A DNA stretch of 32,441 nucleotides from Rhizobiales bacterium 32-66-11. GTDB taxonomy: Bacteria > Pseudomonadota > Alphaproteobacteria > Rhizobiales > Xanthobacteraceae. Where the stretch lies: positions 1 to 32,441 of the forward strand of contig NCEH01000019.1 of assembly GCA_002304505.1 (NCBI GenBank), read 5' to 3'. Below are positions 1 to 9,208 of the stretch, one piece after another; the stretch's first letter is position 1; every line of letters begins with the position of its first letter. The position numbers and the translations under genes are program-made. The notes under the pieces are model-generated. The model made no database searches and was not told where the DNA came from. It saw nothing but the letters and a program-made list of their open reading frames with translations.

Positions 1-565
1 GGCCCTCGGCTATGTCCTGGGTTCGATCCCGTTCGGCATCATCATCACGCGCCTCGCCGGAACCCGCGACATCCGCACCATCGGCTCAGGAAATATCGGC
101 GCGACCAATGTCCTGCGCACCGGCCGCAAGGACCTTGCCGCGCTCACCTTGCTGGGCGACGCGCTGAAAGGCACGGCGGCGGTGCTTATCGCGCGCGCAT
201 GGCTGGGGCAGGACGCTGCGCTCGTCGCCGGTCTCGGGGCATTTCTCGGGCATCTGTTCCCGGTATGGCTCGGCTTCAAGGGCGGAAAGGGAGTCGCGAC
301 CTTCCTCGGCGTGGCGCTCGGACTCTCCTGGGTGTCCGCCCTGGTCTTCGCTCTGGTCTGGCTCGGTATCGCCGCGCTGACGCGTTATTCCTCGCTCGCA
401 GCCCTTGTTGCCTCAGTGGCGACGGCGCTCGCCGCCTATTTCGCCGGTGGACCTGAAATGGGGCTGCTGATGGCGGGGCTCACCGTGCTCCTCTGGGCCA
501 AGCACCACGCCAATATCGCCCGCCTGCTGTCCGGCACCGAAGGCCGCATCGGCGCGAAGGGTTGA
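1..565 (+). CDS. plsY: Glycerol-3-phosphate acyltransferase PlsY, 5' truncated by window edge
   Basis: Integral membrane acyltransferase that moves an acyl group from acyl-phosphate to glycerol-3-phosphate, the first step of phosphatidic acid synthesis in the PlsX/PlsY pathway. The reading frame is open from base 2, so the start codon lies upstream of the window; 187 codons are visible, close to a full-length protein of about 200. Family motifs seen: GSIPFG near the visible N-terminus, [12 protein letters not shown] about 25 residues later (phosphate-binding loop type), and [18 protein letters not shown] in the middle. Hydrophobic segments fill the rest. The stop lies 4 bp before the dprA start, so the two are probably co-transcribed. 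Identification is secure; only the N-terminus is missing. Confidence 0.95.
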   Translation, partial: ALGYVLGSIPFGIIITRLAGTRDIRTIGSGNIGATNVLRTGRKDLAALTLLGDALKGTAAVLIARAWLGQDAALVAGLGAFLGHLFPVWLGFKGGKGVATFLGVALGLSWVSALVFALVWLGIAALTRYSSLAALVASVATALAAYFAGGPEMGLLMAGLTVLLWAKHHANIARLLSGTEGRIGAKG

Positions 566-569
566 GCGG

Positions 570-1679
570 ATGGCACGGCGGGGCGTCACCCTTTCGCCCC
601 GCCAGCGCGTCGACTGGCTGCGGCTGATTCGCACCGAGCAGGTGGGGCCACGCACGTTCCGGGCCCTCATCAACCAGTTCGGCGGGGCTGCCGCCGCGCT
701 TGAGGCCCTGCCTACGCTGGCGACCAAAGGTGGACGCCTGATTCCCCCTCGCATCCCAACCCTGGCCGAGGCCGAGGACGAAATCGCGGCGCTCTCGCGC
801 ATCGGTGGCCGGCTGGTCGCCATGGGTGAAGCGGATTATCCCCATCCCCTTCAGGAAATCGACGATGCGCCGCCGCTCCTGTGCGTGCGCGGCACGGGCG
901 ATACATTGCGTTTGCCGAAGATCGCCATCGTCGGCGCCCGCAATGCCTCTGCCGCCGGGCGTACGCTCGCCGGCCGCTTCGCCCGCGATCTCGGAGCGGC
1001 GGGTTATGCGATCGTGTCCGGGCTGGCGCGCGGCATCGATGCGGCCGCTCATGAAGCCAGTCTAGCAGGCGGCACCATCGGCGTGTTTGCCGGCGGGCTG
1101 GCGCGTCCCTACCCGCCGGAAAACCTCAAATTGATAGAGGCGGTCGCCGAGCGAGGCGCGCTGGTGTCCGAAATGCCGCTCAACTGGGAGCCGCGCGCAC
1201 GGGACTTTCCGCGCCGCAATCGCCTCGTCTCCGGCATGGCGCTCGGAGTCGTGGTGGTGGAGGCGGCGGAGCGCTCCGGCTCGCTGATCACCGCGCGCCT
1301 CGCCGCCGAACAGGGGCGGGAGGTCTTCGCGATTCCCGGCTCGCCCCTGGACCCGCGCGCCGGCGGCACCAATGCGCTGCTGAAACGGGGGGCGACCCTT
1401 GTCACCGGTGCCGAGGATGTGGTGGAGGCGCTGACTCCCCTGTTCGCGCGTCTGCCTGCGCAGGACCTGGAAGCGCCCGCCACTCCGCCCGAGCCTTCCC
1501 CTCCCGACGACACGGTGCGCGCGCGCATCGCCGAGCTGCTCGGGCCGGTACCGACCCCCATGGACGATTTGGTGCGATTCTCCGGCGCCAGCGTCAGCGA
1601 TGTGCAGTGGGTGCTTCTGGAGCTGGATCTGGCGGGGCGGCTTGAGCGGCATGGCGGGGGATTGGTGAGCCTGCGCTAG
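570..1679 (+). CDS. dprA: DNA-processing protein DprA (DNA uptake/recombination mediator)
   Basis: 369 residues. DprA binds incoming single-stranded DNA and loads RecA during natural transformation; many non-competent bacteria also keep it. A helical N-terminal part (about 1-100) precedes the Rossmann-like DprA domain (about 115-290). That domain shows [10 protein letters not shown], the phosphate-loop stretch [18 protein letters not shown], the [12 protein letters not shown] motif, the [22 protein letters not shown] stretch and [11 protein letters not shown]. The last 65 residues ([31 protein letters not shown]) form the C-terminal winged helix found in many DprA proteins. ATG at 570 lies 4 bp after the plsY stop. 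The stop codon TAG abuts the stop of the convergent small gene, so no terminator can fit between them. Confidence 0.95.
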   Translation: MARRGVTLSPRQRVDWLRLIRTEQVGPRTFRALINQFGGAAAALEALPTLATKGGRLIPPRIPTLAEAEDEIAALSRIGGRLVAMGEADYPHPLQEIDDAPPLLCVRGTGDTLRLPKIAIVGARNASAAGRTLAGRFARDLGAAGYAIVSGLARGIDAAAHEASLAGGTIGVFAGGLARPYPPENLKLIEAVAERGALVSEMPLNWEPRARDFPRRNRLVSGMALGVVVVEAAERSGSLITARLAAEQGREVFAIPGSPLDPRAGGTNALLKRGATLVTGAEDVVEALTPLFARLPAQDLEAPATPPEPSPPDDTVRARIAELLGPVPTPMDDLVRFSGASVSDVQWVLLELDLAGRLERHGGGLVSLR

Positions 1680-1883
1680 CTATTCGCGCGCCTCCTGGGT
1701 CTTGCCCAAGGGCGGCGGCTGGGCGATACCGCGCGCTTCCATTCTCGACATTTCCAGCAGATAAGCGAGGGTGGACAGTCGGTGCCGGCGTGCAAGGCGC
1801 GACAATTCGGCAGTCAACGACGCCACATAGGCTGCGAACTCGGCGGCCTGGTCCTCGTTGAAGTCTTCCCGCGCCCCAGACAT
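1680..1883 (-). CDS. Small conserved-looking hypothetical protein (67 aa)
   Basis: Starting at ATG 1883 the product has 67 residues. I choose this start over the in-frame ATG at 1919 because a GAGGA ribosome site lies 6-8 bases upstream. The protein is charged and helical (NEDQAAEFAAYVASLTAEL, then LARRHRLSTLAYLLEMSRMEA) with a proline-rich tail, no membrane segment and no cysteines. I recall similar short proteins with an LARRH-x-L-xx-LAYLLEMA-type core in Rhizobiales, of unknown role; this is memory, not a search. It ends back to back with dprA: the two stop codons form TAGCTA at 1677-1682. It is transcribed divergently from topA, with about 200 bp between the starts. Confidence 0.7.
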   Translation of the reverse strand: MSGAREDFNEDQAAEFAAYVASLTAELSRLARRHRLSTLAYLLEMSRMEARGIAQPPPLGKTQEARE

Positions 1884-1941
1884 CCCGACATCCTCTTGCC
1901 CCGGTCCATATTGGCGCATCCTGCGAGTTGGGGCGGGTTAA

Positions 1942-1960
1942 ACAACCTACTCAAGGTTGT
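1942..1960. promoter_or_regulatory. Inverted repeat in the divergent region before topA
   Basis: ACAACCT (1942-1948) and AGGTTGT (1954-1960) form a perfect 7-bp inverted repeat with a 5-bp spacer. It lies in the 197-bp divergent region between the small gene at 1680-1883 and topA, about 120 bp before topA. It could be an operator for either promoter. I know of no named regulator for this sequence, and no clear -35/-10 pair stands out. The rest of 1884-2080 shows nothing else I can support. Confidence 0.3.
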
Positions 1961-2080
1961 ATTCACGAAAGGGGGGCTTGGAAGGCGGGTCGCGGCCTGA
2001 GGATTTGACAGGCCGGGCGTCGCACCCCATGTTGCCGCCGCCGCCAGGGGCCGCGGCGATTTCAAGAGACAGCAGCCGTC

Positions 2081-4774
2081 ATGCAGGTCGTCATCGTCGA
2101 ATCGCCCGCAAAGGCGAAGACGATCAACAAATATCTTGGTCCGGATTATGAGGTCATCGCCTCCTACGGACATGTCCGCGATCTCCCGTCGAAGGACGGC
2201 TCGGTTGATCCCGAGGCCGACTTCCGCATGCTGTGGGAGGTCGATCCGAAATCGCAGAAGCGCCTGAGCGACATTGCAAAGGCGGTGAAGGCGGCCGATG
2301 GGCTGATCCTCGCCACCGACCCGGATCGCGAAGGCGAGGCGATTTCCTGGCACGTGCTCGAGGTGCTGCGCGAAAAGAAGGCGCTCAAGGGCCAGAAGGT
2401 CGAGCGCGTGGTGTTCAACGCCATCACCAAGCAGGCGGTGCTGGAGGCGATGAAGGCGCCGCGCGCGATCGATATCGCGCTGGTGGATGCCTATCTTGCC
2501 CGCCGCGCCCTGGATTATCTGGTGGGCTTCACCCTTTCGCCGGTGCTGTGGCGCAAGCTGCCGGGCGCCCGCTCGGCCGGTCGCGTCCAGTCTGTGGCGC
2601 TGCGGCTCGTGTGTGACCGCGAGCGCGAGATCGAGACCTTCGTTCCGCGCGAATATTGGTCGATCGCCGCCCAGCTCGCGACCCCGCGTGGCGAAACGTT
2701 CGAAGCGCGCCTCTCGGGCGCCGATGGCAAGAAGATCACGCGCCTGTCGGTCGGCACCGCCGAGGAGGCCGCCGACTTCCGCGCGGCGCTGGAGAGCGCC
2801 GCCTTCTCGGTACGTAATGTCGAGGCGAAGCCGCTCAAGCGGCATCCCCAGCCGCCCTTCACCACGTCCACGCTCCAGCAGGAAGCGAGCCGCAAGCTCG
2901 GCCTCGCGCCGGCCCGCACCATGCAGATCGCCCAGCGCCTGTACGAAGGCGTGGACATTGGCGGCGAGACCGTGGGCCTCATCACCTATATGCGAACCGA
3001 TGGCGTGGACATGGCGCCGGAAGCCGTGGCGGCGACACGTAGCGCCATCGGCAAGCAGTTCGGCGACCGCTATCTGCCGGCCGTTCCGCGCAAATACACC
3101 ACCAAGGCCAAGAACGCCCAGGAGGCCCACGAGGCCATCCGCCCCACCGATTCCCATCGCAGCCCGCGCGAGGTGGCGCGCCATCTCGATGCCGACCAGG
3201 CCCGGCTCTACGAGCTGATCTGGACCCGCACGGTGGCCAGCCAGATGGAATCGGCGGCGCTTGAGCGCACCACGGCTGACATCATCGCCCAGGCCGGCGC
3301 GCGCACGCTGGATCTCACCGCCACCGGCACGGTGGTCAAGTTCGACGGGTTCCTGGCGCTTTATCGCGAAGGCAAGGACGACGACGACGAGGACGAGGAG
3401 AGCCGCCGGCTCCCCGCCATGTCCGCCGGGGAAAAGCTCGACAAGCGCGAGATCGCGACCGCCCAGCATTTCACCGAGCCGCCGCCGCGCTTCTCCGAAG
3501 CCTCGCTGGTGAAGCGGATGGAGGAGCTCGGCATCGGCCGTCCCTCCACCTATGCAGCCGTGCTCGCGGTACTGCAGGACCGCGAATATGTGAAGCTTGA
3601 GAAGAAGCGCCTCGTCGCCGAGGACAAGGGGCGGCTCGTGACCGCCTTCCTGGAGAGCTTCTTCAAAAAGTACGTGGAATACGACTTCACCGCCGATCTG
3701 GAGGAAAAGCTGGATCGCGTCTCCGCCGACGAGGTGGACTGGAAGCAGGTGCTGCGCGAATTCTGGGCGGACTTTTCGCTCGCGGTCGATGCCACCAAGG
3801 AGCTGCGCGTCTCGCAGGTGCTCGATGCGCTCGACGAGATGCTGACCGCGCACATCTTCCCGCCGAAGGCGGACGGCACCGATCCGCGCTTGTGCCCCAC
3901 CTGCGGCACCGGCCGGCTGTCGCTGAAGATGGGTAAGTTCGGCGCCTTCATCGGCTGTTCCAATTATCCCGAATGCCGCCACACCCAGCCCCTCAGCGGG
4001 GAAGCGCCGCAGGAAGGCGAGGGTACGCGCAAGCTCGGCGCCGATCCCGAGACCGGGCTCGAAGTCACGATCCGCGATGGGCGCTTCGGCACCTATCTGC
4101 AATTGGGCGAGGGCGTCGACGGCGCCAAGCCCAAGCGCTCCAGCCTGCCCAAGGGCATGAAGCCCGCCGACGTGGACCTTGAGACGGCCCTGGCGCTGCT
4201 CGCGCTCCCGCGCCCCATCGGGGTGCATCCGGAGGATGGCGAACCCATTCTCGCCGGCATCGGCCGGTTCGGGCCCTATATTCAGCACGGCAAGGTGTAT
4301 GCAAACATTGAGGACGGCGACGATATTCTCGCCATCGGGCTCAATCGCGCGATCACCCTGCTGGCTGAGAAGCAGTCGAAGGGCAGGGGCGCGCGGGGCG
4401 GTGCCACCGCTGGCCGCAATCTCGGCGATCATCCGAGCGGCGGGGCGATCACGGTGCGGCCGGGCCGGTTCGGGCCTTACGTCAATCACGGCAAGATCAA
4501 CGCCACCTTGCCCAAGGCGCTCGATCCCGACCAGCTCACGCTGGCGGAGGCGATCACGCTGATCGATGCCAAGGCGGCGACGATGCCCGCGGGCAAGACG
4601 GCGCGCAAGGCTCCGGCAAAGAAGGCTGCGGCCCCCAAGGCCAGGGCCGCCACGGACGGGGACGATCCGGCTGCGGCGAAGCCCAAGGCGGCGACCAAAA
4701 AGCCCGCGGCCAAGAAGGCCACGGCCAAGAAAGCGACGGGGACAAAGCCTGCCGCAAAGGCCAAAGCCTCCTGA
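2081..4774 (+). CDS. topA: DNA topoisomerase I (type IA)
   Basis: 897 residues. Relaxes negatively supercoiled DNA by transient cleavage of one strand. The TOPRIM domain begins at the first residues (VVIVESPAKAKTI, catalytic Glu7) and carries the acidic triad ATDPDREGE (Asp80, Asp82, Glu84). The core includes GRVQSVALRL (about 167-176) and the active-site tyrosine in ITYMRTDG (Tyr303). One clear four-cysteine zinc ribbon is present (CPTCG ... GCSNYPEC, about 606-632). It is followed by three copies of a GRFGxY repeat, the TopA C-terminal repeat of alphaproteobacteria. The last 60 residues are almost only Lys, Ala and Pro, like a histone H1 tail, and probably bind DNA without specificity. The start is fixed by the conserved N-terminus. 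Confidence 0.98.
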   Translation: MQVVIVESPAKAKTINKYLGPDYEVIASYGHVRDLPSKDGSVDPEADFRMLWEVDPKSQKRLSDIAKAVKAADGLILATDPDREGEAISWHVLEVLREKKALKGQKVERVVFNAITKQAVLEAMKAPRAIDIALVDAYLARRALDYLVGFTLSPVLWRKLPGARSAGRVQSVALRLVCDREREIETFVPREYWSIAAQLATPRGETFEARLSGADGKKITRLSVGTAEEAADFRAALESAAFSVRNVEAKPLKRHPQPPFTTSTLQQEASRKLGLAPARTMQIAQRLYEGVDIGGETVGLITYMRTDGVDMAPEAVAATRSAIGKQFGDRYLPAVPRKYTTKAKNAQEAHEAIRPTDSHRSPREVARHLDADQARLYELIWTRTVASQMESAALERTTADIIAQAGARTLDLTATGTVVKFDGFLALYREGKDDDDEDEESRRLPAMSAGEKLDKREIATAQHFTEPPPRFSEASLVKRMEELGIGRPSTYAAVLAVLQDREYVKLEKKRLVAEDKGRLVTAFLESFFKKYVEYDFTADLEEKLDRVSADEVDWKQVLREFWADFSLAVDATKELRVSQVLDALDEMLTAHIFPPKADGTDPRLCPTCGTGRLSLKMGKFGAFIGCSNYPECRHTQPLSGEAPQEGEGTRKLGADPETGLEVTIRDGRFGTYLQLGEGVDGAKPKRSSLPKGMKPADVDLETALALLALPRPIGVHPEDGEPILAGIGRFGPYIQHGKVYANIEDGDDILAIGLNRAITLLAEKQSKGRGARGGATAGRNLGDHPSGGAITVRPGRFGPYVNHGKINATLPKALDPDQLTLAEAITLIDAKAATMPAGKTARKAPAKKAAAPKARAATDGDDPAAAKPKAATKKPAAKKATAKKATGTKPAAKAKAS

Positions 4775-4872
4775 CCGCCAGCCTCCTGACCGGCCGGAGA
4801 CTGTGGGGGCTTCGGCCTCCGGCGCGGACAGGCGGCGGCGTTCTCCGGAGGATCCGGCTCAGCGCGGGCGCC
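4775..4872. other. Short convergent spacer between topA and the MFS exporter
   Basis: The spacer holds GC-rich inverted sequences, for example GCCGGAG near 4794 facing CTCCGGC near 4825, and a TTCG-loop hairpin around 4805-4820. There is no T-tract on either strand, so an intrinsic terminator is possible but not convincing. Confidence 0.25.
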
Positions 4873-6378
4873 TTACTCAGCGAGGGCGGGCACCTCTTCT
4901 GCGTCGCGGACGGTGCGGCGCAGCGGGCGTTCCTCCATGGCGATCAGGAAGCCGAGGCCGCACAGCGTCGCGACTGCCGCCGCTGCGAACACCAAATGGA
5001 AGGCACGGCTCAACACCGCCGGATCTGAATTGTGGGCCAGCATGGCGATATCGCCCTGCTGGGACACGCCCAGCGCCCCGAGCAGGACCGCGCCAAGCAT
5101 TGCCACGAAGATGGCGGCGCCGAGGGCACGGAAGAAATTCGACGTTCCGGTGGCGGTGCCCAATTGGTGCGGCAAAACGGCGTTCTGGATCGCGACCGTG
5201 GACACCGGCAGCACGGTTCCGATGCCGACCCCCATCAGCCCCAGCATCACCAGCAGCAGCGCCGTGGGCACGTGGTCCGGCAGCAGGGCGAACGCCACCA
5301 GGCACGCGCACGAGATGGACAGCCCGATCATCGCCGGCAGTTTGTAATGGGTCAGCCGTGCCATCGCCCGGCCCGAGATGGTCGCGCCCAGCACCACGCC
5401 GGCCGATTGCGGAATGAGGGCGAGGCCCGACTGGCTGGGCGTGAACAGGCGCACGGTCTCGAAATAAAGCGGCACATTGATCGACAGCGCGATCATGATG
5501 CCGGCGACGAAGAACACCGAGCTGACGCTCATGCTGACCACGCGGTTGGCAAGGATCGACAGCGGCAGAAACGGTTCCGGCGCGGTCCTCATGCGCCACA
5601 CGAAGGCGATGGAAAGCACCAGCGCGACCGCGAACAGGCAGAGGATGGGCGCGGAACCCCAGGGATAGTGCACCCCGCCCCAGGTGAGCGCGAGCAGCAA
5701 GGTGGTGGCCGCGGCGATCATAAGGGCGCCGCCCAGAACGTCCACCTTGTGGCGCCGTTCATGGCGCGGCAGGCGGCGCAAGGTCCGTTCGGTCATCAGG
5801 AAGGCGGCAAGGCCGAGCGGCAGGTTGATCCAGAAGATCAGCGACCAGTGGAGGTGATCGGCGATCACGCCGCCCAGCACCGGCCCGGCGATGCTGCTGG
5901 CCGCGAACACGCTGGCGATATAGCCCTGATATCGTCCCCGCTCGCGGGGCGAGACGACGTCGGCGATGATGGTCTGCGCCAGCGAGATCAATCCGCCGCC
6001 GCCCAATCCCTGAAGGCCGCGCGCCAGGATCAGCGCCAGCATGCTCGGCGCCAGGGCACAGGCGAGCGAGCCCAGCATGAACACGCCGATGGCGAACAAC
6101 AGCACGACGCGGCGGCCGAGCACGTCGCTCAGTTTGCCATAGAGCGGCGTCACCGCGGTGGAGCTCAGCAGATAGGCCGTGACGACCCAGGACAGATTGA
6201 CGAAATCGTTCAGGTCCGAACCGATGGTGGGCAGGGCAGTCGCGACGATGGTCTGGTCCAGCGCGGCCAGCAGCATCGCCAGCGTGATGCCGATGATGAT
6301 GGTGAGGATCTCCGCATGGCTCAGGGAGGCGGCGGAGGGGGGAGAGGCGGGACTGGACGGGTCGGTCGGTGCGCTCAT
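4873..6378 (-). CDS. MFS multidrug efflux transporter, DHA2 (EmrB/QacA-like) family
   Basis: 501 residues from ATG 6378, a length typical of the 14-helix DHA2 drug:proton antiporters of the inner membrane. The first helix has the family stretch LAALDQTIVATALPTI. The loop after helix 2 has GKLSDVLGRR (motif A), and helix 5 has the antiporter motif C type SSIAGPVLGG. A later LGTATGTSNFFRALG stretch is also typical. An in-frame ATG at 6603 would add 75 residues of basic, non-hydrophobic sequence that does not resemble the family, so I reject it. The gene is monocistronic, inserted between topA and rnr on the opposite strand. The substrate cannot be told from sequence; no TetR or MarR regulator gene is next to it. 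Confidence 0.92.
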   Translation of the reverse strand: MSAPTDPSSPASPPSAASLSHAEILTIIIGITLAMLLAALDQTIVATALPTIGSDLNDFVNLSWVVTAYLLSSTAVTPLYGKLSDVLGRRVVLLFAIGVFMLGSLACALAPSMLALILARGLQGLGGGGLISLAQTIIADVVSPRERGRYQGYIASVFAASSIAGPVLGGVIADHLHWSLIFWINLPLGLAAFLMTERTLRRLPRHERRHKVDVLGGALMIAAATTLLLALTWGGVHYPWGSAPILCLFAVALVLSIAFVWRMRTAPEPFLPLSILANRVVSMSVSSVFFVAGIMIALSINVPLYFETVRLFTPSQSGLALIPQSAGVVLGATISGRAMARLTHYKLPAMIGLSISCACLVAFALLPDHVPTALLLVMLGLMGVGIGTVLPVSTVAIQNAVLPHQLGTATGTSNFFRALGAAIFVAMLGAVLLGALGVSQQGDIAMLAHNSDPAVLSRAFHLVFAAAAVATLCGLGFLIAMEERPLRRTVRDAEEVPALAE

Positions 6379-6489
6379 GAGAGACTCATCGCAAGGCGGC
6401 TGAGCCGCGAGCCCGGATGATACAGGCGGGCGGGAAAGCGCCGCACTCTCGGCCTGCTGCGCCTTTCGTTCAACGCCCGAAGCGGCTTT

Positions 6490-6515
6490 TAGGTACGAAA
6501 GTTTTCGAACTCGCC
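6490..6515. promoter_or_regulatory. Possible operator/promoter of the MFS exporter
   Basis: The AT-richer stretch upstream of the exporter contains CGAAAGTTTTCG, an imperfect dyad with CGAAA/TTTCG half sites, overlapping the hexamer TTCGAA. It lies 110-140 bp upstream of the exporter ATG and would suit a repressor site, as is usual for drug pumps. A convincing -35/-10 pair could not be assigned. The remainder of 6379-6670, between the divergent exporter and rnr genes, shows no gene. Confidence 0.25.
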
Positions 6516-6670
6516 TTTTCGTGAATGCTTTCGCCGTCGGCCGAACGTGTGCTGGCGGCATTGTGTCCGGAAAACCGGGTGGGAGCGCAGGGTCGCGCCG
6601 CACGCATGGGCAAACGCTGGCAGAAGGCGGCCCGCTCAGGTAGGTTCGGCCCGATCACTGGACCCTTGCC

Positions 6671-9208
6671 TTGCCGAAATCCTCAACGCCCGCCGGCCGT
6701 TCCCCCCATTCCCGCCCCAAGGCCGGGAGCAAGACGCGCGCCGGCCGCCGGCTCGCGGCGGTCGAGGCGGAGGCGCGCGCGGCCTTCGTGCCGCCGGCCC
6801 GTCAAGGCGAGGTGCCCACCAAGGCGGAGCTGACGGCCTTCATCGCGGCACGCGGCGGCGAGGTGGACAAGCGGGAGATCGCCCGGGCGTATGGTCTCAA
6901 CGGGGCGCAGAAAATCGAGCTGAAGGCGCTGCTGCGCGATCTCGCCGAAGATGGGGCGGTGGAGCGGCGCCGCCGCAAGGTTCACGTGCCCGGCGCGCTC
7001 GGAGGCGTGCTGCTGGCGGATATCGCAAGTCGCGACGCCGACGGCGATCTGATCGCCGTTCCGGTGGAATGGGATGAAGACCAGCACGGCGAGCCGCCGC
7101 GGATCCGCGTCGTCACGGCCCGGCGCGGGCAGGGGCCGGCGCCCGGTCTTTCGGATCGGGTGCTGCTGCGCATTTTCGATGACCGCGCGCAGGAAGGTCT
7201 GCCAACCGGCCGCGTCATCAAGGTGCTGGAGAAGGCGCGCAAACAGACCATCGGCATTTTCCGCGCCGCGCCGCACGGCGGCGGGCGCATCATCCCCGTC
7301 GACAAGAAGAATCTCGGCCGCGAATTGCAGGTACCGCCGGGCGCCGAGCAGGAAGCACAGGACGGCGACCTCGTCTCGGTCGAACTGATGCGCCAGCGCG
7401 TGTTCGGCTTGCCCACGGCGCGGGTGAAGGAGCGGCTCGGCTCGCTGGCGACCGAAAAGGCGATCTCGCTGGTCGCCATCCACGCCCACGGCATTCCCCA
7501 TGTCTTCCCGCCCGCGGTGCTGGAGGAAGCCGCCGCCGCCAAGCCGGTGAAGCTCGCCGGACGGGAGGATTGGCGCAAGCTGCCCCTCCTCACCATCGAT
7601 CCGCCGGACGCCAAGGACCATGACGACGCGGTCCATGCGGAGGCGGACGAGGACCCCGCCAATAAGGGCGGCTTCATTCTCACGGTCGCCATCGCCGATG
7701 TCGCCGCCTATATCTCGCCCGGCTCCGCGCTGGACCGCGAAGCTCTGCTGCGCGGAAACTCGGTCTATTTCCCCGACCGCGTCGTGCCCATGCTGCCGGA
7801 GCGCATTTCCAACGATCTGTGCTCGCTGCGCCCGCACGAGGACCGCCCCGCGCTCGCGGTGCGCATGGTGATCGGCGCCGACGGCCGCAAGCGCGGCCAC
7901 ACCTTCCATCGCGTCCTCATGCGCTCTGCGGCGAAACTGGCCTATGCGCAGGCCCAGGCGGCCATCGACGGGCAGGCGGATGAGGTCACCGATCCGCTGT
8001 TGGAAGGCGTCCTGCGGCCGCTTTATGCGGCTTATGCCTGCCTGAAGATCGCCCGCGAGGCCCGTCAGCCCCTCGATCTGGATCTGCCCGAGCGCAAGAT
8101 CGTGCTCAAGGACGACGGCACGGTGGACCGCGTGATCGTCCCGCAGCGACTCGACGCCCACCGTCTGATCGAGGAGTTCATGATCCTCGCCAATGTGGCG
8201 GCGGCGGAGACGCTGGAGGAAAAGCGCACCCCGCTGGTCTATCGTGTCCACGACGGCCCGACGCTGGAAAAGCTGTCGATCCTGCGCGAGTTTTTGGCGA
8301 CGCTCGACATCAAGCTACCCAAGAGCGACCAGGTCCGGCCCTCCAATTTCAACCATATCCTGGCGCAGGTCGTGGGCAGCGACATTGCGCCCATGGTCAA
8401 CCAGGTGGTGTTGCGCAGCCAGTCCCAGGCGGAATATTCGCCCGAGAACTACGGGCATTTCGGCCTCAACCTGCGGCGCTACGCGCATTTCACCTCGCCG
8501 ATCCGCCGCTATTCGGACCTGATCGTTCATCGCGGCCTGGTGCGCGCGCACCATTTCGGCAAGGATGGCCTGCCGGAGGGCACCACGCTCGAACAACTGG
8601 CGGAGGTCGCCACATCCATTTCCGGCACCGAGCGCCGCGCCATGGCGGCGGAGCGCGAGACGGTGGACCGTCTGATTGCCCATCACCTCGCCGACCAGAT
8701 CGGCGCTACCTTTTCCGCCCGCGTCACCGGGGCCACCAAGGCGGGACTGTTCGTCGCACTCGATGAGACCGGCGCCGACGGGTTTATTCCCGCTTCCACG
8801 CTGGGCGCCGATTATTATCGGTTCGACGAGGCGCGACAGGCCCTCGTGGGCGATCGCACGGGGGAAATGCACCGCATCGGCGACCGGGTCGAGGTGAAGC
8901 TGGTGGAAGCGGCTCCCGTCGCCGGCGCGTTGCGATTTGAGCTTCTGTCGGAGGGCGCCTATGTAAGGGGCGCCCGTGCCGGGGCTCGTCCCGGGCGACG
9001 GCTTGGTTCGGGAAAGCCGGGCGCCGGAAAACCGGGACCGGGGAAGACGCGCAGCTTGAAGCCGGCGGGCGATGCCACCGGCCCGGCGCGCGGAAGCCAG
9101 GGGACGCAAGGGCGCGGCAAGCCAGGAACGGGTAAAACCGGATCGGGTAAGCCTGGACCATCCAAGTCGGGCCCGTCGGGGGCGGGCGGGGGACGCAAAC
9201 GACCATGA
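6671..9208 (+). CDS. rnr: Ribonuclease R (RNB-family 3'-5' exoribonuclease)
   Basis: 845 residues. Processive 3'-5' exoribonuclease that degrades structured RNA and acts in RNA quality control. Domains in order: basic N-terminal extension (1-45), a winged-helix-like segment (PTKAELTAFIAARGG...KREIARAYGL, about 48-100), cold-shock OB domains, and the RNB catalytic domain with the magnesium-binding aspartates in IDPPDAKDHDDA (Asp310, 313, 316, 318, 319). The RNB core also shows HFTSPIRRYSDLIVHR near residue 620. An S1 domain near 700-770 (ATKAGLFVALDETGADGFIP) is followed by a tail of about 75 residues made of GKPG/GSGKPG repeats. The assigned start is a TTG at 6671 with only a weak ribosome site, and no ATG exists nearby in frame, so the N-terminus is uncertain. 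The TGA stop overlaps the ATG of the next gene (ATGA). Confidence 0.95.
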   Translation: MPKSSTPAGRSPHSRPKAGSKTRAGRRLAAVEAEARAAFVPPARQGEVPTKAELTAFIAARGGEVDKREIARAYGLNGAQKIELKALLRDLAEDGAVERRRRKVHVPGALGGVLLADIASRDADGDLIAVPVEWDEDQHGEPPRIRVVTARRGQGPAPGLSDRVLLRIFDDRAQEGLPTGRVIKVLEKARKQTIGIFRAAPHGGGRIIPVDKKNLGRELQVPPGAEQEAQDGDLVSVELMRQRVFGLPTARVKERLGSLATEKAISLVAIHAHGIPHVFPPAVLEEAAAAKPVKLAGREDWRKLPLLTIDPPDAKDHDDAVHAEADEDPANKGGFILTVAIADVAAYISPGSALDREALLRGNSVYFPDRVVPMLPERISNDLCSLRPHEDRPALAVRMVIGADGRKRGHTFHRVLMRSAAKLAYAQAQAAIDGQADEVTDPLLEGVLRPLYAAYACLKIAREARQPLDLDLPERKIVLKDDGTVDRVIVPQRLDAHRLIEEFMILANVAAAETLEEKRTPLVYRVHDGPTLEKLSILREFLATLDIKLPKSDQVRPSNFNHILAQVVGSDIAPMVNQVVLRSQSQAEYSPENYGHFGLNLRRYAHFTSPIRRYSDLIVHRGLVRAHHFGKDGLPEGTTLEQLAEVATSISGTERRAMAAERETVDRLIAHHLADQIGATFSARVTGATKAGLFVALDETGADGFIPASTLGADYYRFDEARQALVGDRTGEMHRIGDRVEVKLVEAAPVAGALRFELLSEGAYVRGARAGARPGRRLGSGKPGAGKPGPGKTRSLKPAGDATGPARGSQGTQGRGKPGTGKTGSGKPGPSKSGPSGAGGGRKRP

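Noticed and set aside
1814..4489. 891-codon open frame on the minus strand across topA
   Set aside because: It is antisense to a complete topA, rich in His/Arg/Gly/Gln as expected from reading high-GC codons backwards, and has no recognisable domain.
5032..6420. 462-codon plus-strand frame opposite the MFS exporter
   Set aside because: Low-complexity Arg/Gly/His/Gln translation antisense to a clear 14-helix transporter.
6379..6603. 75-residue N-terminal extension of the MFS exporter
   Set aside because: The extension is basic and unlike the DHA2 N-terminus, and it covers the likely promoter region.
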